Below are positions 52,885 through 61,996 of a stretch of DNA of 64,000 bases, in pieces. The stretch lies in NCBI RefSeq assembly GCF_012641435.1, contig NZ_JABAIJ010000001.1, forward strand, positions 1,178,001 to 1,242,000, given 5' to 3'. The notes beneath the pieces were generated by a model. It saw only the letters and a program-made list of their open reading frames with translations, had not been told where the DNA came from and did not search any database. This DNA comes from Rhizobium sp. P38BS-XIX. GTDB taxonomy: Bacteria > Pseudomonadota > Alphaproteobacteria > Rhizobiales > Rhizobiaceae. The position numbers and the translations under genes were made by a program. Positions within the stretch are counted from its first letter, which is position 1; every line of letters starts with the position of its first letter.

Positions 52885-54090
52885 TCACGCTTCAGCTGAA
52901 AGTACAGCAACGCCTTCGCCGCGGGCATGGCCGACAGTCGTTACAACAGCATTACGGGCTCCGATGGCCATCGGCTTTTCGTGCTCGGCATCGAAAGGCG
53001 GCACCTTGGCCTCATTGGCGACAGCAAGTGCCGCGAAGGCGAGGCCAAGCGTAAACTGGCCTTCCAGACCGTGCCCGGAAACGCCCGAATAGGCGCGGAT
53101 CGCGGCAGCGGGAAGCTGTGCCTCCAGCACGGCCTTTTCGCGCTGAGCCAGATCGTGGATTGCAGACGTACCGGAAAAGACGACCGTCGCATCCGTCGCG
53201 CCCTGCTTGGATGCGCCGAGCATACGCTCCAGCCGCTTCTCGAATTTGCCGCCGTCGCGCTGGCCGCGATCGCCTTCGATCGAATCGATGGTCGCATATA
53301 TGCGCGCCCCGCGCCCCTCGGCATGCGCACGCGATTCCAGCACCAGGAATGCGCTCAGCGAGCCCATGATCATGCCGCCGCCATCTTCCGGCTTGCGCGA
53401 CCAGATGGGATGCCAGTCACCGATTGCATGGGCATTGATCGACTCGATCAGCAGGATCATGTCCAGGCGCTCCGCCGAAAACGCACCGCCAACAAGCGCG
53501 TGAGTGGATTCACCCGACTTGATGCGATGGAAGGCGGTCTCGACGGCGGAAACGCCGGCCGCCTCTTCACCCATGAAGGTCCGCGACGAACCGGTGACCT
53601 TGTGAACGATGGAAATATTGCCGGCCAGCAGATTGGAAAGCTGAGCCAGGAACAACGTCGGCCGCAACTCCGTCGTCAGCTTCTCGTTCAGAAGCAGCTC
53701 ACGGTCGTTGCGCTTCAGGCCTTCGTTGACGATCAGCGTGTCGACATTGGTGTCACGCTCGCCACCGCCGGCAGCGACGATCATGTCCATGGAGCCGCAA
53801 GCGTCCAGATCGTCCTTGAAACCGGCATCGTCAAGCGCAAGACCGGCGGTAAAGACGCCGATGCGCTGCCAGTTTTCCATCTGACGCTGGTCGCCGCGCT
53901 TCGGGATCTGCTGGGACCAATCGATCTCCGGCAGCGGATGGACCGGATAGGGCTTGAACTTCTCGGTTTCAACGATGGCCGGCGGTGCCGCATCGGCCGT
54001 CAGCAACGCCAGATGCGCGTCTTTGCCGACGCCCTGACAGGTAACGATGCCGATACCCGTGATCACCACATCATTCTGAGCCTTGCTCAT
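52885..54090 (-). CDS. fabF2XL: FabF2XL, ketosynthase homologue without catalytic residues
   Basis: 401-residue thiolase-fold protein of the acpXL cluster. Aligning by eye to FabF, the nucleophilic Cys is replaced by Glu in the second E of MGEEAAGVSAVETA. The first active-site His (NAHGTS in FabF) is replaced in FSGTSAIHD; only a GHG remains at the second His site. It therefore cannot condense by the usual mechanism and resembles the chain-length factor (KS-beta) of type II polyketide synthases. Pairing with FabF1XL to set a C26-C28 chain is my inference. Confidence 0.88.
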   Translation of the reverse strand: MSKAQNDVVITGIGIVTCQGVGKDAHLALLTADAAPPAIVETEKFKPYPVHPLPEIDWSQQIPKRGDQRQMENWQRIGVFTAGLALDDAGFKDDLDACGSMDMIVAAGGGERDTNVDTLIVNEGLKRNDRELLLNEKLTTELRPTLFLAQLSNLLAGNISIVHKVTGSSRTFMGEEAAGVSAVETAFHRIKSGESTHALVGGAFSAERLDMILLIESINAHAIGDWHPIWSRKPEDGGGMIMGSLSAFLVLESRAHAEGRGARIYATIDSIEGDRGQRDGGKFEKRLERMLGASKQGATDATVVFSGTSAIHDLAQREKAVLEAQLPAAAIRAYSGVSGHGLEGQFTLGLAFAALAVANEAKVPPFDAEHEKPMAIGARNAVVTTVGHARGEGVAVLSAEA

Positions 54091-54135
54091 TCATCAATCC
54101 TCTTCGAATGCGGCGCCGGACAAGAGCCGGCAGCA

Positions 54136-54609
54136 TCAACCGTTGGCGGCAATGGCTTCGAGAAGCCCGACCTCGCCCGCCCGCTTGCGCACGATATCGG
54201 CGAGCGGCACCTCATTAAACGGCATGGTGCGCAGCTTCAACTGCGCATCGCAGATCTTCTTTCCGGCAATGGTAATACGTGCCTTGGTCACCGCAAAACC
54301 GGATCCGTCGTGCTCCAGCTCGGCCTCGATATCGAGCTCTGCCTCCGGCTCGACGAAGGTGCGCATCTTCGCACCGTCGACCGACATCAGAAAAGGCATA
54401 TAGGCAAATTTGGTCGCGGCAAGCACGAGCATGCCGGACGCTTGCGCCATCGTTTCAATCAGGAGAACGCCCGGAACGAGCGGCATGCCGGGGAAATGGC
54501 CTTCGAAAACCGGGCTTTTCGCCGGAACGACGGAATGCGCCTTCAACAGGCCTTTGGACAGGTCGACGGACTCGATCCTGTCTATCATCTGGAAATATTC
54601 CAGCAGCAT
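54136..54609 (-). CDS. fabZXL: FabZXL, 3-hydroxyacyl-ACP dehydratase
   Basis: 157-residue hotdog-fold dehydratase for elongation of the AcpXL-bound chain. The catalytic His and Glu lie in GHFPGMPLVPGVLLIETMAQ near residues 38-57, and the start MLLEYFQMIDRIESVD fits the family. GGAG precedes the ATG at 54609. It is the second gene of the operon. Confidence 0.92.
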   Translation of the reverse strand: MLLEYFQMIDRIESVDLSKGLLKAHSVVPAKSPVFEGHFPGMPLVPGVLLIETMAQASGMLVLAATKFAYMPFLMSVDGAKMRTFVEPEAELDIEAELEHDGSGFAVTKARITIAGKKICDAQLKLRTMPFNEVPLADIVRKRAGEVGLLEAIAANG

Positions 54610-54732
54610 CAACGCCTCCGCTCCACCCGGCAATGCAGGATGCACCGGGCGGGATACGCTATTTAAGAATGAAACCGCCCGGCCGCCATATTCAAAGGCG
54701 GCTGGGCGTCAAAAAAATGCAAAGGATGTTGC

Positions 54733-55011
54733 TCAGCCCTTGGCGGCGCGCAATTCATCGATCTTGGCACAGAGGTTTTTCAGCACGAAGTATTCTTCGG
54801 TCGAAACCTTGCCCTCGTTGACTTCCTGCGTCCACTGCTCGAGCGGGATCTTGATGCCGAATTCCTTGTCGATCGCGAAAACGATATCCAGGAAGTCCAG
54901 GCTGTCGATGCCAAGGTCGTCGATCGTGTGGCTGTCCGGGGTGATGGTGTCACGGTCGATTTCGCTGGTTTCAGCGATGATGTCGGCAACTTTGTCAAAT
55001 GTAGCAGTCAC
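54733..55011 (-). CDS. acpXL: AcpXL, acyl carrier protein for very-long-chain fatty acid
   Basis: Cytoplasmic carrier of 92 residues on which the 27-hydroxyoctacosanoic chain of lipid A is built. The phosphopantetheine attachment Ser lies in [18 protein letters not shown] near residue 36. The length and the C-terminus [10 protein letters not shown] match the AcpXL subgroup rather than AcpP. The start is GTG at 55011, with AAGAGG eight bases upstream; the nearby ATG is out of frame. It is the first gene of acpXL-fabZXL-fabF2XL-fabF1XL-adh-lpxXL. Confidence 0.95.
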   Translation of the reverse strand: MTATFDKVADIIAETSEIDRDTITPDSHTIDDLGIDSLDFLDIVFAIDKEFGIKIPLEQWTQEVNEGKVSTEEYFVLKNLCAKIDELRAAKG

Positions 55012-55237
55012 TGCCCATACCTCTTGAAATAATAATTCAATCCCCCTCATAGGGAAATCCATTCCAAAAGCCAATGGTTTCCACCGTAAACCCCGGCAAT
55101 TTGGCGGATGACTGTTGCGCAAAGAGCAAAATGACGCCTGCGCCACAACCACACGGATCCAGGCGCGCATGCGTGCAAGATGCGGCAGCATGAGGGCTGA
55201 CCGCATCTGCAGACGAACCCGCCGTGCCTCCGCTCGT

Positions 55238-55666
55238 TCAGTCGTTGATGACGATCCGGGTGTTGTGAAGGCCTATATCCGCCGCCATCGAGAAGAAGGT
55301 CGCCGCATTGCGCGTCTCCAGGCGCACGCAGCCATGAGAGGCAGGCCTGCCCAATTGCCTGACTTCATAAGTGCCGTGAACCGCATACCCACCGTTGAAG
55401 AACACGGCATAGGGCATCGGCGCATCGTCATACTTCTTGGAGCGATGATCCTTGGAAAGCCACTTTGCAGTGTAGGAGCCCGTCGGCGTCACATAGCCTC
55501 GCCGTGCGGTCGATACTTTCCAGCGGTACTTGAAGACACCATCTTCCGAGACGGTCATTGTTTGCGAGCGAAGATCGACCGACGCCAGAAGCGTTCCGGC
55601 ATTCGCTGCACCAACATACAATTGCGTGGAAATACCCATGGCCGCCGCCAGCATTACATATTTCAT
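55238..55666 (-). CDS. L,D-transpeptidase (YkuD domain)
   Basis: Exported 142-residue enzyme that can form 3-3 cross-links or anchor proteins on peptidoglycan. The signal peptide ends near GAANAG (residue 24). The YkuD signature [21 protein letters not shown] holds the catalytic His and Cys near residue 110. It consists of the catalytic domain alone, short for the family. GGAGGGG is a strong ribosome site. It lies 226 bases upstream of acpXL; both act on the envelope but are probably separate units. Confidence 0.92.
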   Translation of the reverse strand: MKYVMLAAAMGISTQLYVGAANAGTLLASVDLRSQTMTVSEDGVFKYRWKVSTARRGYVTPTGSYTAKWLSKDHRSKKYDDAPMPYAVFFNGGYAVHGTYEVRQLGRPASHGCVRLETRNAATFFSMAADIGLHNTRIVIND

Positions 55667-55786
55667 CTTATCCCCTCCGACCGTTGCTTCCTCGCGAAGC
55701 AATTCAGACGAGGGTAAAGCTTAGCATCACGCCAATTATACCTGATTAATACGTATAGTGAGTGATTTCTTAATCAGGCCGCCCGT

Positions 55787-56767
55787 TCAAAGCAGCAGCA
55801 GGAAACCCAGAAAGGCAAGAAGTGCCAGGACAGAGCAAGCCGAATAGAAAATCGAAATGCCGGCTTCGATATCGCTGACCGTCGCCGTATCACGCCCGGA
55901 GCCGTTGATCATCGGTTCGCGCACGAGCTCTCCGCCATAGATACGCGGCCCGGCAAGCTGGATATCCAAGGCACCGGCCATCGCCGCTTCCGGTCTGCCG
56001 GAATTCGGCGAGCGATGCAGGCCGCCATCGCGCACGGCAACACGGATCGCATTTCCAAGCGCCGAAAGGCCACGCTTGGCAAGAGCGCCGATGGCAATCA
56101 GCAAAATCGACAGTCGGGCGGCCGGCCAGTTGGCGATATCGTCCAGACGGGCTGCAGCGCGCCCGAAGTCGATATAAGTTTCCGACTTGTGGCCGATCAT
56201 CGAATCGGCGGTATTCAGCATCTTGTAAAAGAACAGGCCCGGTAGGCCGAAAATGGCGTACCACAGCGCCGGCGCCACGACGCCGTCGGAAAAATTCTCG
56301 GCAAGACTTTCGATTGCCGCCCTGCAGATGCCCGGCTCATCGAGTGTTTCCGGATCTCGGCCGACGATGCGCGACACGGCGACGCGGCCACCTTCGAGGC
56401 CGTTTGCCCGCAAGGCCTGCGAGACATCGCCGACATGATCGGCCAAGCTCTTCTGCGCCAGGAACACCGCCACGAGCGCGGCCTCGACCAGAATGCCGAG
56501 CCAGCCGAAGAAGGCCAGCAATCCATGAATGGCCCAGCCCGCAATCGCGGCACCCATCAAGAGTGCAATGATCGACATGACACCGTTACGACGGCGAAGA
56601 ACACCGGCAAGATGCTTGGCGTTGAACCGTTGATCGAAGGACGAGATCGCCTTGCCGAACAGCACGACAGGATGTGGAAAGCGCTGCCAAAGCCAGTCGG
56701 GATCGCCGACGATGCGATCGAGCAGCAGGGCAAGAACCAGAATGAGCAAATGTTCGTCGGCGGTCAT
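55787..56767 (-). CDS. cobD: CobD (CbiB), adenosylcobinamide-phosphate synthase
   Basis: Inner-membrane protein of 326 residues that attaches the aminopropanol side chain to adenosylcobyric acid. Typical blocks are LDRIVGDPDWLWQRFPHPVVLFGKAIS at the start, SRIVGRDPETLDE, and ENFSDGVVAPALWYAIFGLPGLFFYKMLNTADSMIGH. It is the last gene of cobA-cobB-cobC-cobD, 87 bases after cobC. Its substrate is the product of the neighbouring CobC decarboxylase, so the pair completes one step. Confidence 0.93.
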   Translation of the reverse strand: MTADEHLLILVLALLLDRIVGDPDWLWQRFPHPVVLFGKAISSFDQRFNAKHLAGVLRRRNGVMSIIALLMGAAIAGWAIHGLLAFFGWLGILVEAALVAVFLAQKSLADHVGDVSQALRANGLEGGRVAVSRIVGRDPETLDEPGICRAAIESLAENFSDGVVAPALWYAIFGLPGLFFYKMLNTADSMIGHKSETYIDFGRAAARLDDIANWPAARLSILLIAIGALAKRGLSALGNAIRVAVRDGGLHRSPNSGRPEAAMAGALDIQLAGPRIYGGELVREPMINGSGRDTATVSDIEAGISIFYSACSVLALLAFLGFLLLL

Positions 56768-56854
56768 GTCGAATATTCCTCTAGCGCACGCCGCCGAACC
56801 TCGCAAAAGGCTTCGAACGACATCCTGCCCTACCTGTTTGATTCCAGCGCGAAT

Positions 56855-57871
56855 TCAGATTTCAGGCCGAGCCGATCTGAAATCATCCGACGCAAGTGCC
56901 CCGGCGAGTCTCTGGTCCGCCTCTTCATCGGGTGTCAGTCCGAAGCGCAGCCAGTTGTGCGCATAATCGAACTTGCGGACCAGAATGTGGTGACGGCAGA
57001 GATGCGTATATAGGCCTTCTGCCCGCTCGTCCGCAACCAGTGAGAATAATGCCGTGCCGCCGACGATCCGAAGGCCTGATCGAAGCAGTACCGACTTGAG
57101 CGCCTGATGACGTTGCACGATACGGTCGCGGATAGCGCCGGTATCACGCTCCATCAGCGATGCCGCTATCGAGAGAGCCGGTCCGGAAACTGCCCATGGG
57201 CCAAGCCATTCCTCGAAACGCTCAAGGATCGAAGGCTCGGCAATCACGAAGCCAAGCCGCAGGCCGGCGAGCCCGAAAAACTTCCCGAAAGAGCGGAAAA
57301 TGACGAGGCTTGGCATCGAAGCGGCATGAGGCGCAAGACTTGCCTCCGGCACGACGTCGCCAAAGGCCTCATCGACCAGAAGTGTCCCGCCTCGCCCATG
57401 CTGCCTGTCGTGGAGAGCCCGCAATTCGTCGACGGAAAATTTTCGCCCATCCGGGTTGTTGGGATTGACGACGGCGACAAGCCCATCGTCATCGCTCAAT
57501 TCGGCAACCGAGGAAATTTGCCGGAGCCGCAGACCGGCAAGCGTAAATGCCCGCGCATATTCTCCATAGGTCGGGGACAGGATCGCAACGCTTCCGCCGC
57601 GAACGAGCCTTGGAAGCATCTGGATGACCGATTGCGTTCCGGGAACGGGCAGCGGCAGGATATCACCGCTACGATAGTACTCCCGCGCCGCCTCTCGCGC
57701 GCGCTCCTGCAAATGCTGGTCCGGTAGCCGATGCCAGGCCGCGACGGGCACGTCGGGCAAAGTCACCGGGTTGGGATTGATGCCGGTCGACAGATCCAGC
57801 CAATCGTGGGGCTTTCCGCCATAGAGACGAGCGGCAGCCGTGATACCGCCGCCATGGACGATCCCGGTCAT
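56855..57871 (-). CDS. cobC: CobC, L-threonine-O-3-phosphate decarboxylase
   Basis: PLP enzyme of the aminotransferase class I/II fold, 338 residues, producing aminopropanol phosphate for the B12 side chain. HGGGITAAARLYGG and DLSTGINPNP mark the N-terminus, NPNNPDGR the cofactor site, and the Schiff-base Lys is in RSFGKFFGLAGLRLGF near residue 207. The ATG overlaps the cobB stop (ATGA). Named CobC in Pseudomonas denitrificans and CobD in Salmonella. Confidence 0.92.
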   Translation of the reverse strand: MTGIVHGGGITAAARLYGGKPHDWLDLSTGINPNPVTLPDVPVAAWHRLPDQHLQERAREAAREYYRSGDILPLPVPGTQSVIQMLPRLVRGGSVAILSPTYGEYARAFTLAGLRLRQISSVAELSDDDGLVAVVNPNNPDGRKFSVDELRALHDRQHGRGGTLLVDEAFGDVVPEASLAPHAASMPSLVIFRSFGKFFGLAGLRLGFVIAEPSILERFEEWLGPWAVSGPALSIAASLMERDTGAIRDRIVQRHQALKSVLLRSGLRIVGGTALFSLVADERAEGLYTHLCRHHILVRKFDYAHNWLRFGLTPDEEADQRLAGALASDDFRSARPEI

Positions 57872-59175
57872 GCCGCGTCACCGGCCAGATCGATCAGGTG
57901 CATGTAAGACCCCCCAACATTGGAACGGCGCAAGCCGGCCGCCCCCAGATCCACGCCAAGCGCATCCGACACCGTGAAAAGGCGATCCGCCTCGCCCTCC
58001 GAAACAATGGTCGAATAGTGAAATTCATGGGCCGTCATCGGCTTGTCGAAAAAAGATCCGGCAAGCGGAGTCACCCGTCGATAGCCGAGATGACGCTGTC
58101 GTGTTTGGTAGCTGGTCACGACAGGCAAAAGGCCGAGCATGCCGTGGCGATTGCCGTCCGCATCCACCAGCCCGTCGCCGAGTACCATATAGCCGCCGCA
58201 CTCGCCATAGATTCGAACTCCAGCTGCCGCCGCCGCCTTCATGGCGGACAGAAACCGTTGCGCGCCCGCAAGCCTGCCAGCGTGAAGTTCCGGATAGCCG
58301 CCGGGAAGATAGATGGCATCCGCATCGGCGGCGGGCGCCTCGTCCGCCAACGGCGAAAAGAACGAGATCTCCGCCCCGCGTCGTCGCCAGCCGAGCAGCA
58401 TATGTTCGTAGCTGAAGGCAAACGCAATATCGCGCGCCACTGCGATGCGCTGTCCGAACGGCATCAGGCGCGGGATATTGGCGGCCGATGGGCGGACGAG
58501 ATTCTGTTGTGCAATCCGCATCAAGAGATCGAAATCACATGCTTTGGAAACCACAGCTGCAGCGGATTCGATGAATTCCTCCAGACCGGCATGTTCGCCG
58601 GCCTGCACAAGGCCGAGATGCCGTTCCGGCAGCGCGAGACTCTTGTCATTTCGCAGGACGGCGAGAACGGGCATGCGCATCGCATCCAGCGCCCGGCGCA
58701 GCATCCCTTCATGTCTCTCGCTGGCGACACGGTTGAGCACGACGCCGGCCACGCGAATATCGGCGCGGAAATGAGCAAAACCGCTGACCACGGCGGCGAC
58801 CGACTGGGACATGCGCGAGGCATCCACCACAAGCAGCACCGGAAGATCGAGCAAGGCAGCAAGATCGGCCGGCGTTCCCGTGCCGTCGGCCGCACCGTCG
58901 AACAGCCCCATCATGCCCTCGACAACCAGCATCCGGCCGCCCATGCGATGAAGCGCCGAATTGGCTGACAGGAGTTCGGGCCGCATCCCCCAGGGATCGA
59001 AATTGAGACAGGCGGAGCCCGCCGCTGCTGCGTGAAATGCCGGATCGATATAATCGGGACCAGCCTTGCCGGGCGCGACGGCGATGCCTTTCTGTCGCGA
59101 GGCTCTCAGGAGGCCGAGCGTGAACGTCGTCTTGCCCGAACCGGATGCCGGTGCGGCAATCAGCAAACCGCTCAT
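57868..59175 (-). CDS. cobB: CobB, cobyrinate a,c-diamide synthase
   Basis: 435-residue glutamine-dependent amidotransferase acting on hydrogenobyrinate/cobyrinate side chains. The N-terminal ATP-binding half has the P-loop APASGSGKTTF near residue 8 and VVEGMMGLFDG near residue 85. The C-terminal GATase domain contains the nucleophile in YGECGGYMVLG and IYLPGGYPELHAG. It overlaps cobA and cobC by four bases each. Confidence 0.94.
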   Translation of the reverse strand: MSGLLIAAPASGSGKTTFTLGLLRASRQKGIAVAPGKAGPDYIDPAFHAAAAGSACLNFDPWGMRPELLSANSALHRMGGRMLVVEGMMGLFDGAADGTGTPADLAALLDLPVLLVVDASRMSQSVAAVVSGFAHFRADIRVAGVVLNRVASERHEGMLRRALDAMRMPVLAVLRNDKSLALPERHLGLVQAGEHAGLEEFIESAAAVVSKACDFDLLMRIAQQNLVRPSAANIPRLMPFGQRIAVARDIAFAFSYEHMLLGWRRRGAEISFFSPLADEAPAADADAIYLPGGYPELHAGRLAGAQRFLSAMKAAAAAGVRIYGECGGYMVLGDGLVDADGNRHGMLGLLPVVTSYQTRQRHLGYRRVTPLAGSFFDKPMTAHEFHYSTIVSEGEADRLFTVSDALGVDLGAAGLRRSNVGGSYMHLIDLAGDAA

Positions 59176-60020
59176 GCCGACGCCTTCCGCTCACCTCCAG
59201 CCCGCATCTCGGCGGCCGGCACAAGCGAACGCCCAGAAAGCGCGCCCAGCCAATCGAGCGACGGCCGCAGTCTGACAACGTCGCCGACAACGACGATGGC
59301 GGGCGGCTCCAGCCCGGAGGCTTCGATATCGTCAAATGCACGTCCCAGCGTCGTTTCCAGCACTTGCTGCTGCGCTGTCGCGGCGTTGCACACGAACGCC
59401 ACCGGCTCGTCGGGAGAGCGGCCCGCGGCCATGAGATTGCCGGTGATCTGGGCGATATGCTTCATCGCCATGTACATGACGATAACGGGCGAGCCTTTGC
59501 CGATCGCTTCCCAATTGATCGCATCGGGCACGACCCCCGAGGAGTCATGTCCGGTCAGGAAGGTCACGGCATGATTGACATCGCGGTGCGTGACGGGAAT
59601 GCCCGCATAGGCCAGTCCGCCGATCCCGGCCGTGATGCCGGGGACGATGCGGAAGGGAATGCCGTGTTCGACGAGCGTCAAAGCCTCCTCGCCGCCACGC
59701 CCAAAAACAAAGGGATCACCACCCTTGAGACGCAAAACGCGCTTGCCGGACCGCGCTAACTCCACCAGCCGAAGCGAAATGTCGCGCTGCTTGGCCGACG
59801 GCTTGCCGCCGCGCTTGCCGGCATATTCCAGCACGGCGCCCGCACGCGCGAGCTTCAGGCAATCCTCGTTGACCAGCGCGTCGTGTACGATGATGTCAGC
59901 CTCGGCCAATCCTTTGGCCGCGAGCAGGGTCAGCAGCCCCGGATCTCCCGGACCGGCGCCGACAAGCCAGACCGAGCCCGGCTCCAGTGAGGGCAGATTG
60001 GAAAAAGCGCTATCGTTCAT
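59172..60020 (-). CDS. cobA: CobA, uroporphyrinogen-III C-methyltransferase
   Basis: SAM-dependent methyltransferase that makes precorrin-2, the branch point from haem to B12 (and sirohaem). 282 residues with the family signatures VGAGPGDPGLLTLLAAKGL near residue 20, GGDPFVFGRGGEEALTL and VVPGITAGIGGLAYAGIPVTHR. It is a stand-alone methyltransferase, without the CysG dehydrogenase part. The ATG at 60020 is preceded by GAGG. It heads the cobA-B-C-D operon; no B12 riboswitch is visible in the 289 bases upstream. Confidence 0.94.
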   Translation of the reverse strand: MNDSAFSNLPSLEPGSVWLVGAGPGDPGLLTLLAAKGLAEADIIVHDALVNEDCLKLARAGAVLEYAGKRGGKPSAKQRDISLRLVELARSGKRVLRLKGGDPFVFGRGGEEALTLVEHGIPFRIVPGITAGIGGLAYAGIPVTHRDVNHAVTFLTGHDSSGVVPDAINWEAIGKGSPVIVMYMAMKHIAQITGNLMAAGRSPDEPVAFVCNAATAQQQVLETTLGRAFDDIEASGLEPPAIVVVGDVVRLRPSLDWLGALSGRSLVPAAEMRAGGERKASA

Positions 60021-60274
60021 CCTCTGTGTCCTATGCCCGGATGGCTGAAATTGCAACGTTGAGAACGGGATAAGACAGTCGTGGCCTGTTGTCGTTCCGT
60101 GCCCAATATTATGCGATCGGCGCCTTCAGACGCGTCAATGACGCGCTATGGGCTTTGCCAACGACGACAGACCGTCACAAAACCAAGCGTCAACGAGCCG
60201 GCGTCGGATCTGACATCTCCGAACGTTTGAATATGAATGTGTGGAACGCAGATGGGTTGACCGGAAGCGTAAGT

Positions 60275-60302
60275 GGGAAGGGAATGCCGCCACTCCCTTC
60301 CC
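60275..60302 (-). terminator. Hairpin downstream of the nucleoside hydrolase gene
   Basis: GGGAAGGGA / TCCCTTCCC is a perfect 9-bp stem with a 10-base loop, starting eight bases after the stop on the minus strand. The tail ACTTACGC is poor, so termination is uncertain. Confidence 0.45.
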
Positions 60303-60309
60303 GAGTGTC

Positions 60310-61269
60310 TTAGTGCACTACTTTTTCCAGGATCACATCACGGATCAGGTCGATGACCTCCTGCGAGCGGATACCGGTGCAGATGATCTGGCTGGGCAAA
60401 TTGTCCCAATCGCCCGGCGGGAAACGACGGCCATCCGGCTTGACGATCGTCTGACCATCGGCAATGCCGCCACAGACGACACGGACCGATCCCTCGATGG
60501 TGTCGAACAATTGCGGCGCGACGACGTAGACGCAGGCGCAGCTATCGTGAACCATCATGCCGTCTTCAACGGCGTGCTTGTAGAAATCGATATAGGACTG
60601 CGACAGATCCGACAGCAGCTGCACCGAAGGACCGCCAGCCTTTGCCATGTCGGCGAGATAGCCGCGGCTCATCGTGGTGATCGATGTGACGTCGAGGCCG
60701 ACGACAACGACTTTCCAGGCGGCTGTCATGACGAAATCGGCAGCTTCCGGATCGCCATGAATATTGGCTTCCGCCACCGGAGTGACATTGCCTGGCACAT
60801 AGAAATTGCCGCCCATGATCACGACGCCCTTCACGAGCGAGGCAATCTCCGGGTCGTGCTTCAAGGCCAGAGCCAAGTTGGTCATGCGGCCAACGGCAAC
60901 CAGCGTAACCTCGCCCGGATGGGCGCGAACCGTATCGATGATGAACTGATAGGCAGGGCGCGGGTCGGCTGGCAGATCAATCGTTTCGGGCACGTCGATG
61001 TCGCCGAGACCGTTATGGCCGTGAACGACCGCTGGCCACGGCCGTTCAGGCCGCGAGGGATCGAAGGTGACGCTGGCGCCCCGCGCAACCGGGCACGAAA
61101 TGTTCCATTCGCGCTTCAAAAACAGCGCATTGCGTGTCGTGGTATCGACCGAAGCATTGCCGAAAACCGTCGTTATGCCCAGAAGGTCGATATCCGGATG
61201 GCGATGCAGAAAGAGAAGCGCCATTGCATCGTCAACGCCCGGATCGGTATCATAAATGACCTTGTTCAT
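60310..61269 (-). CDS. Inosine-uridine nucleoside N-ribohydrolase family protein
   Basis: 319-residue calcium-dependent nucleoside hydrolase that splits ribonucleosides into base and ribose. The metal and ribose site DTDPGVDDAMALLF is at residues 8-21; VAVGRMTNLALAL, IMGGNF and VAEANIHGDPEAA follow as in IunH. MVHDSCACVYV near residue 240 is in the base-selecting region. Substrate range is unknown. It sits between cobE and cobA on the same strand and may salvage nucleosides independently of B12 synthesis. Confidence 0.92.
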   Translation of the reverse strand: MNKVIYDTDPGVDDAMALLFLHRHPDIDLLGITTVFGNASVDTTTRNALFLKREWNISCPVARGASVTFDPSRPERPWPAVVHGHNGLGDIDVPETIDLPADPRPAYQFIIDTVRAHPGEVTLVAVGRMTNLALALKHDPEIASLVKGVVIMGGNFYVPGNVTPVAEANIHGDPEAADFVMTAAWKVVVVGLDVTSITTMSRGYLADMAKAGGPSVQLLSDLSQSYIDFYKHAVEDGMMVHDSCACVYVVAPQLFDTIEGSVRVVCGGIADGQTIVKPDGRRFPPGDWDNLPSQIICTGIRSQEVIDLIRDVILEKVVH

Positions 61270-61429
61270 TATTTTTCCTTACGAATATACTGATTAAGCT
61301 CGATCTTTCGGATGGTTGTTTCCGCCATTGATCACGCTTGAGCTACGGGCATACACGAGAACCGCGCTTGGCGAAATGCCGACGGGATGCCGCAGCCCCC
61401 TTGACTGCGAGCACCCATCGATTTCGATA

Positions 61430-61834
61430 TCACCCAATCCTCGCGATTGCGGCGGTGGCAAAATTGGACTTGATCTTCGGCAGAACGAGCTCCGCATCGG
61501 CGCCTGCGGCCGCCAAAGCCGCCGCCTCGGCAACGCCATGACATCCGACATGAGCAAAGACGAGTTCGGAGGGATTCTTCAGGCGCGGTGTTTCCCGCTC
61601 CAACGCCGCCGCCTTGAAAAACCGCACCGGCAGACGGAAATGAGTGGCCACTTCCAGGATCGCCGGTTCATTGATGCGCGTGTCGATCGACACCACGGCC
61701 AAAAGCTGCTCGCTGCCTATTCCGACCTCCTGTAACGCACGTTCGGCAAGCGCGCACACGTCGTTCCAGTCGGTACCACTCTCGCAGCCCAGGCCGAGAA
61801 TATAGCGGCGGGGGGAATTGGCATAAGTCGTCAT
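61430..61834 (-). CDS. cobE: CobE-like cobalamin biosynthesis protein
   Basis: 134-residue cytoplasmic protein of the CobE / CbiG C-terminal family, starting YILGLGCESGTDWNDVCALAERAL, with VVSIDTRINEPAILEVATHFRLPVRFF and the final block VFAHVGCHGVAEAAALAAAG. Members are genetically needed for aerobic B12 synthesis; the reaction is not well defined. Divergent from the TSUP gene and 160 bases ahead of the nucleoside hydrolase gene, with other cob genes further down the strand. Confidence 0.88.
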   Translation of the reverse strand: MTTYANSPRRYILGLGCESGTDWNDVCALAERALQEVGIGSEQLLAVVSIDTRINEPAILEVATHFRLPVRFFKAAALERETPRLKNPSELVFAHVGCHGVAEAAALAAAGADAELVLPKIKSNFATAAIARIG

Positions 61835-61996
61835 ATTCGCTCCCGATGATGACAGCCGAGCTCGCAGGTGTAGCCAGCCAATGCCGAGCCGTCAATTTCG
61901 CCTGGTGTGGCCCGCAGGCAATTGCCACGGGGCGGTCGAAATGCAAGAAGGCCGCTGGTTTCAAACCGCATATCTCCCGCCCGCAGAGTTCCCGCC

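Noticed and set aside
50606..54666. Two long plus-strand frames of about 718 and 579 codons
   Set aside because: They run antisense through the acpXL cluster genes, which are recognised by motif and order. Their products show no domain.
60275..60302. Plus-strand terminator before the nucleoside hydrolase gene
   Set aside because: The hairpin lies downstream of a minus-strand gene, and no plus-strand transcript is expected here, so I listed it for the minus strand only with low confidence.
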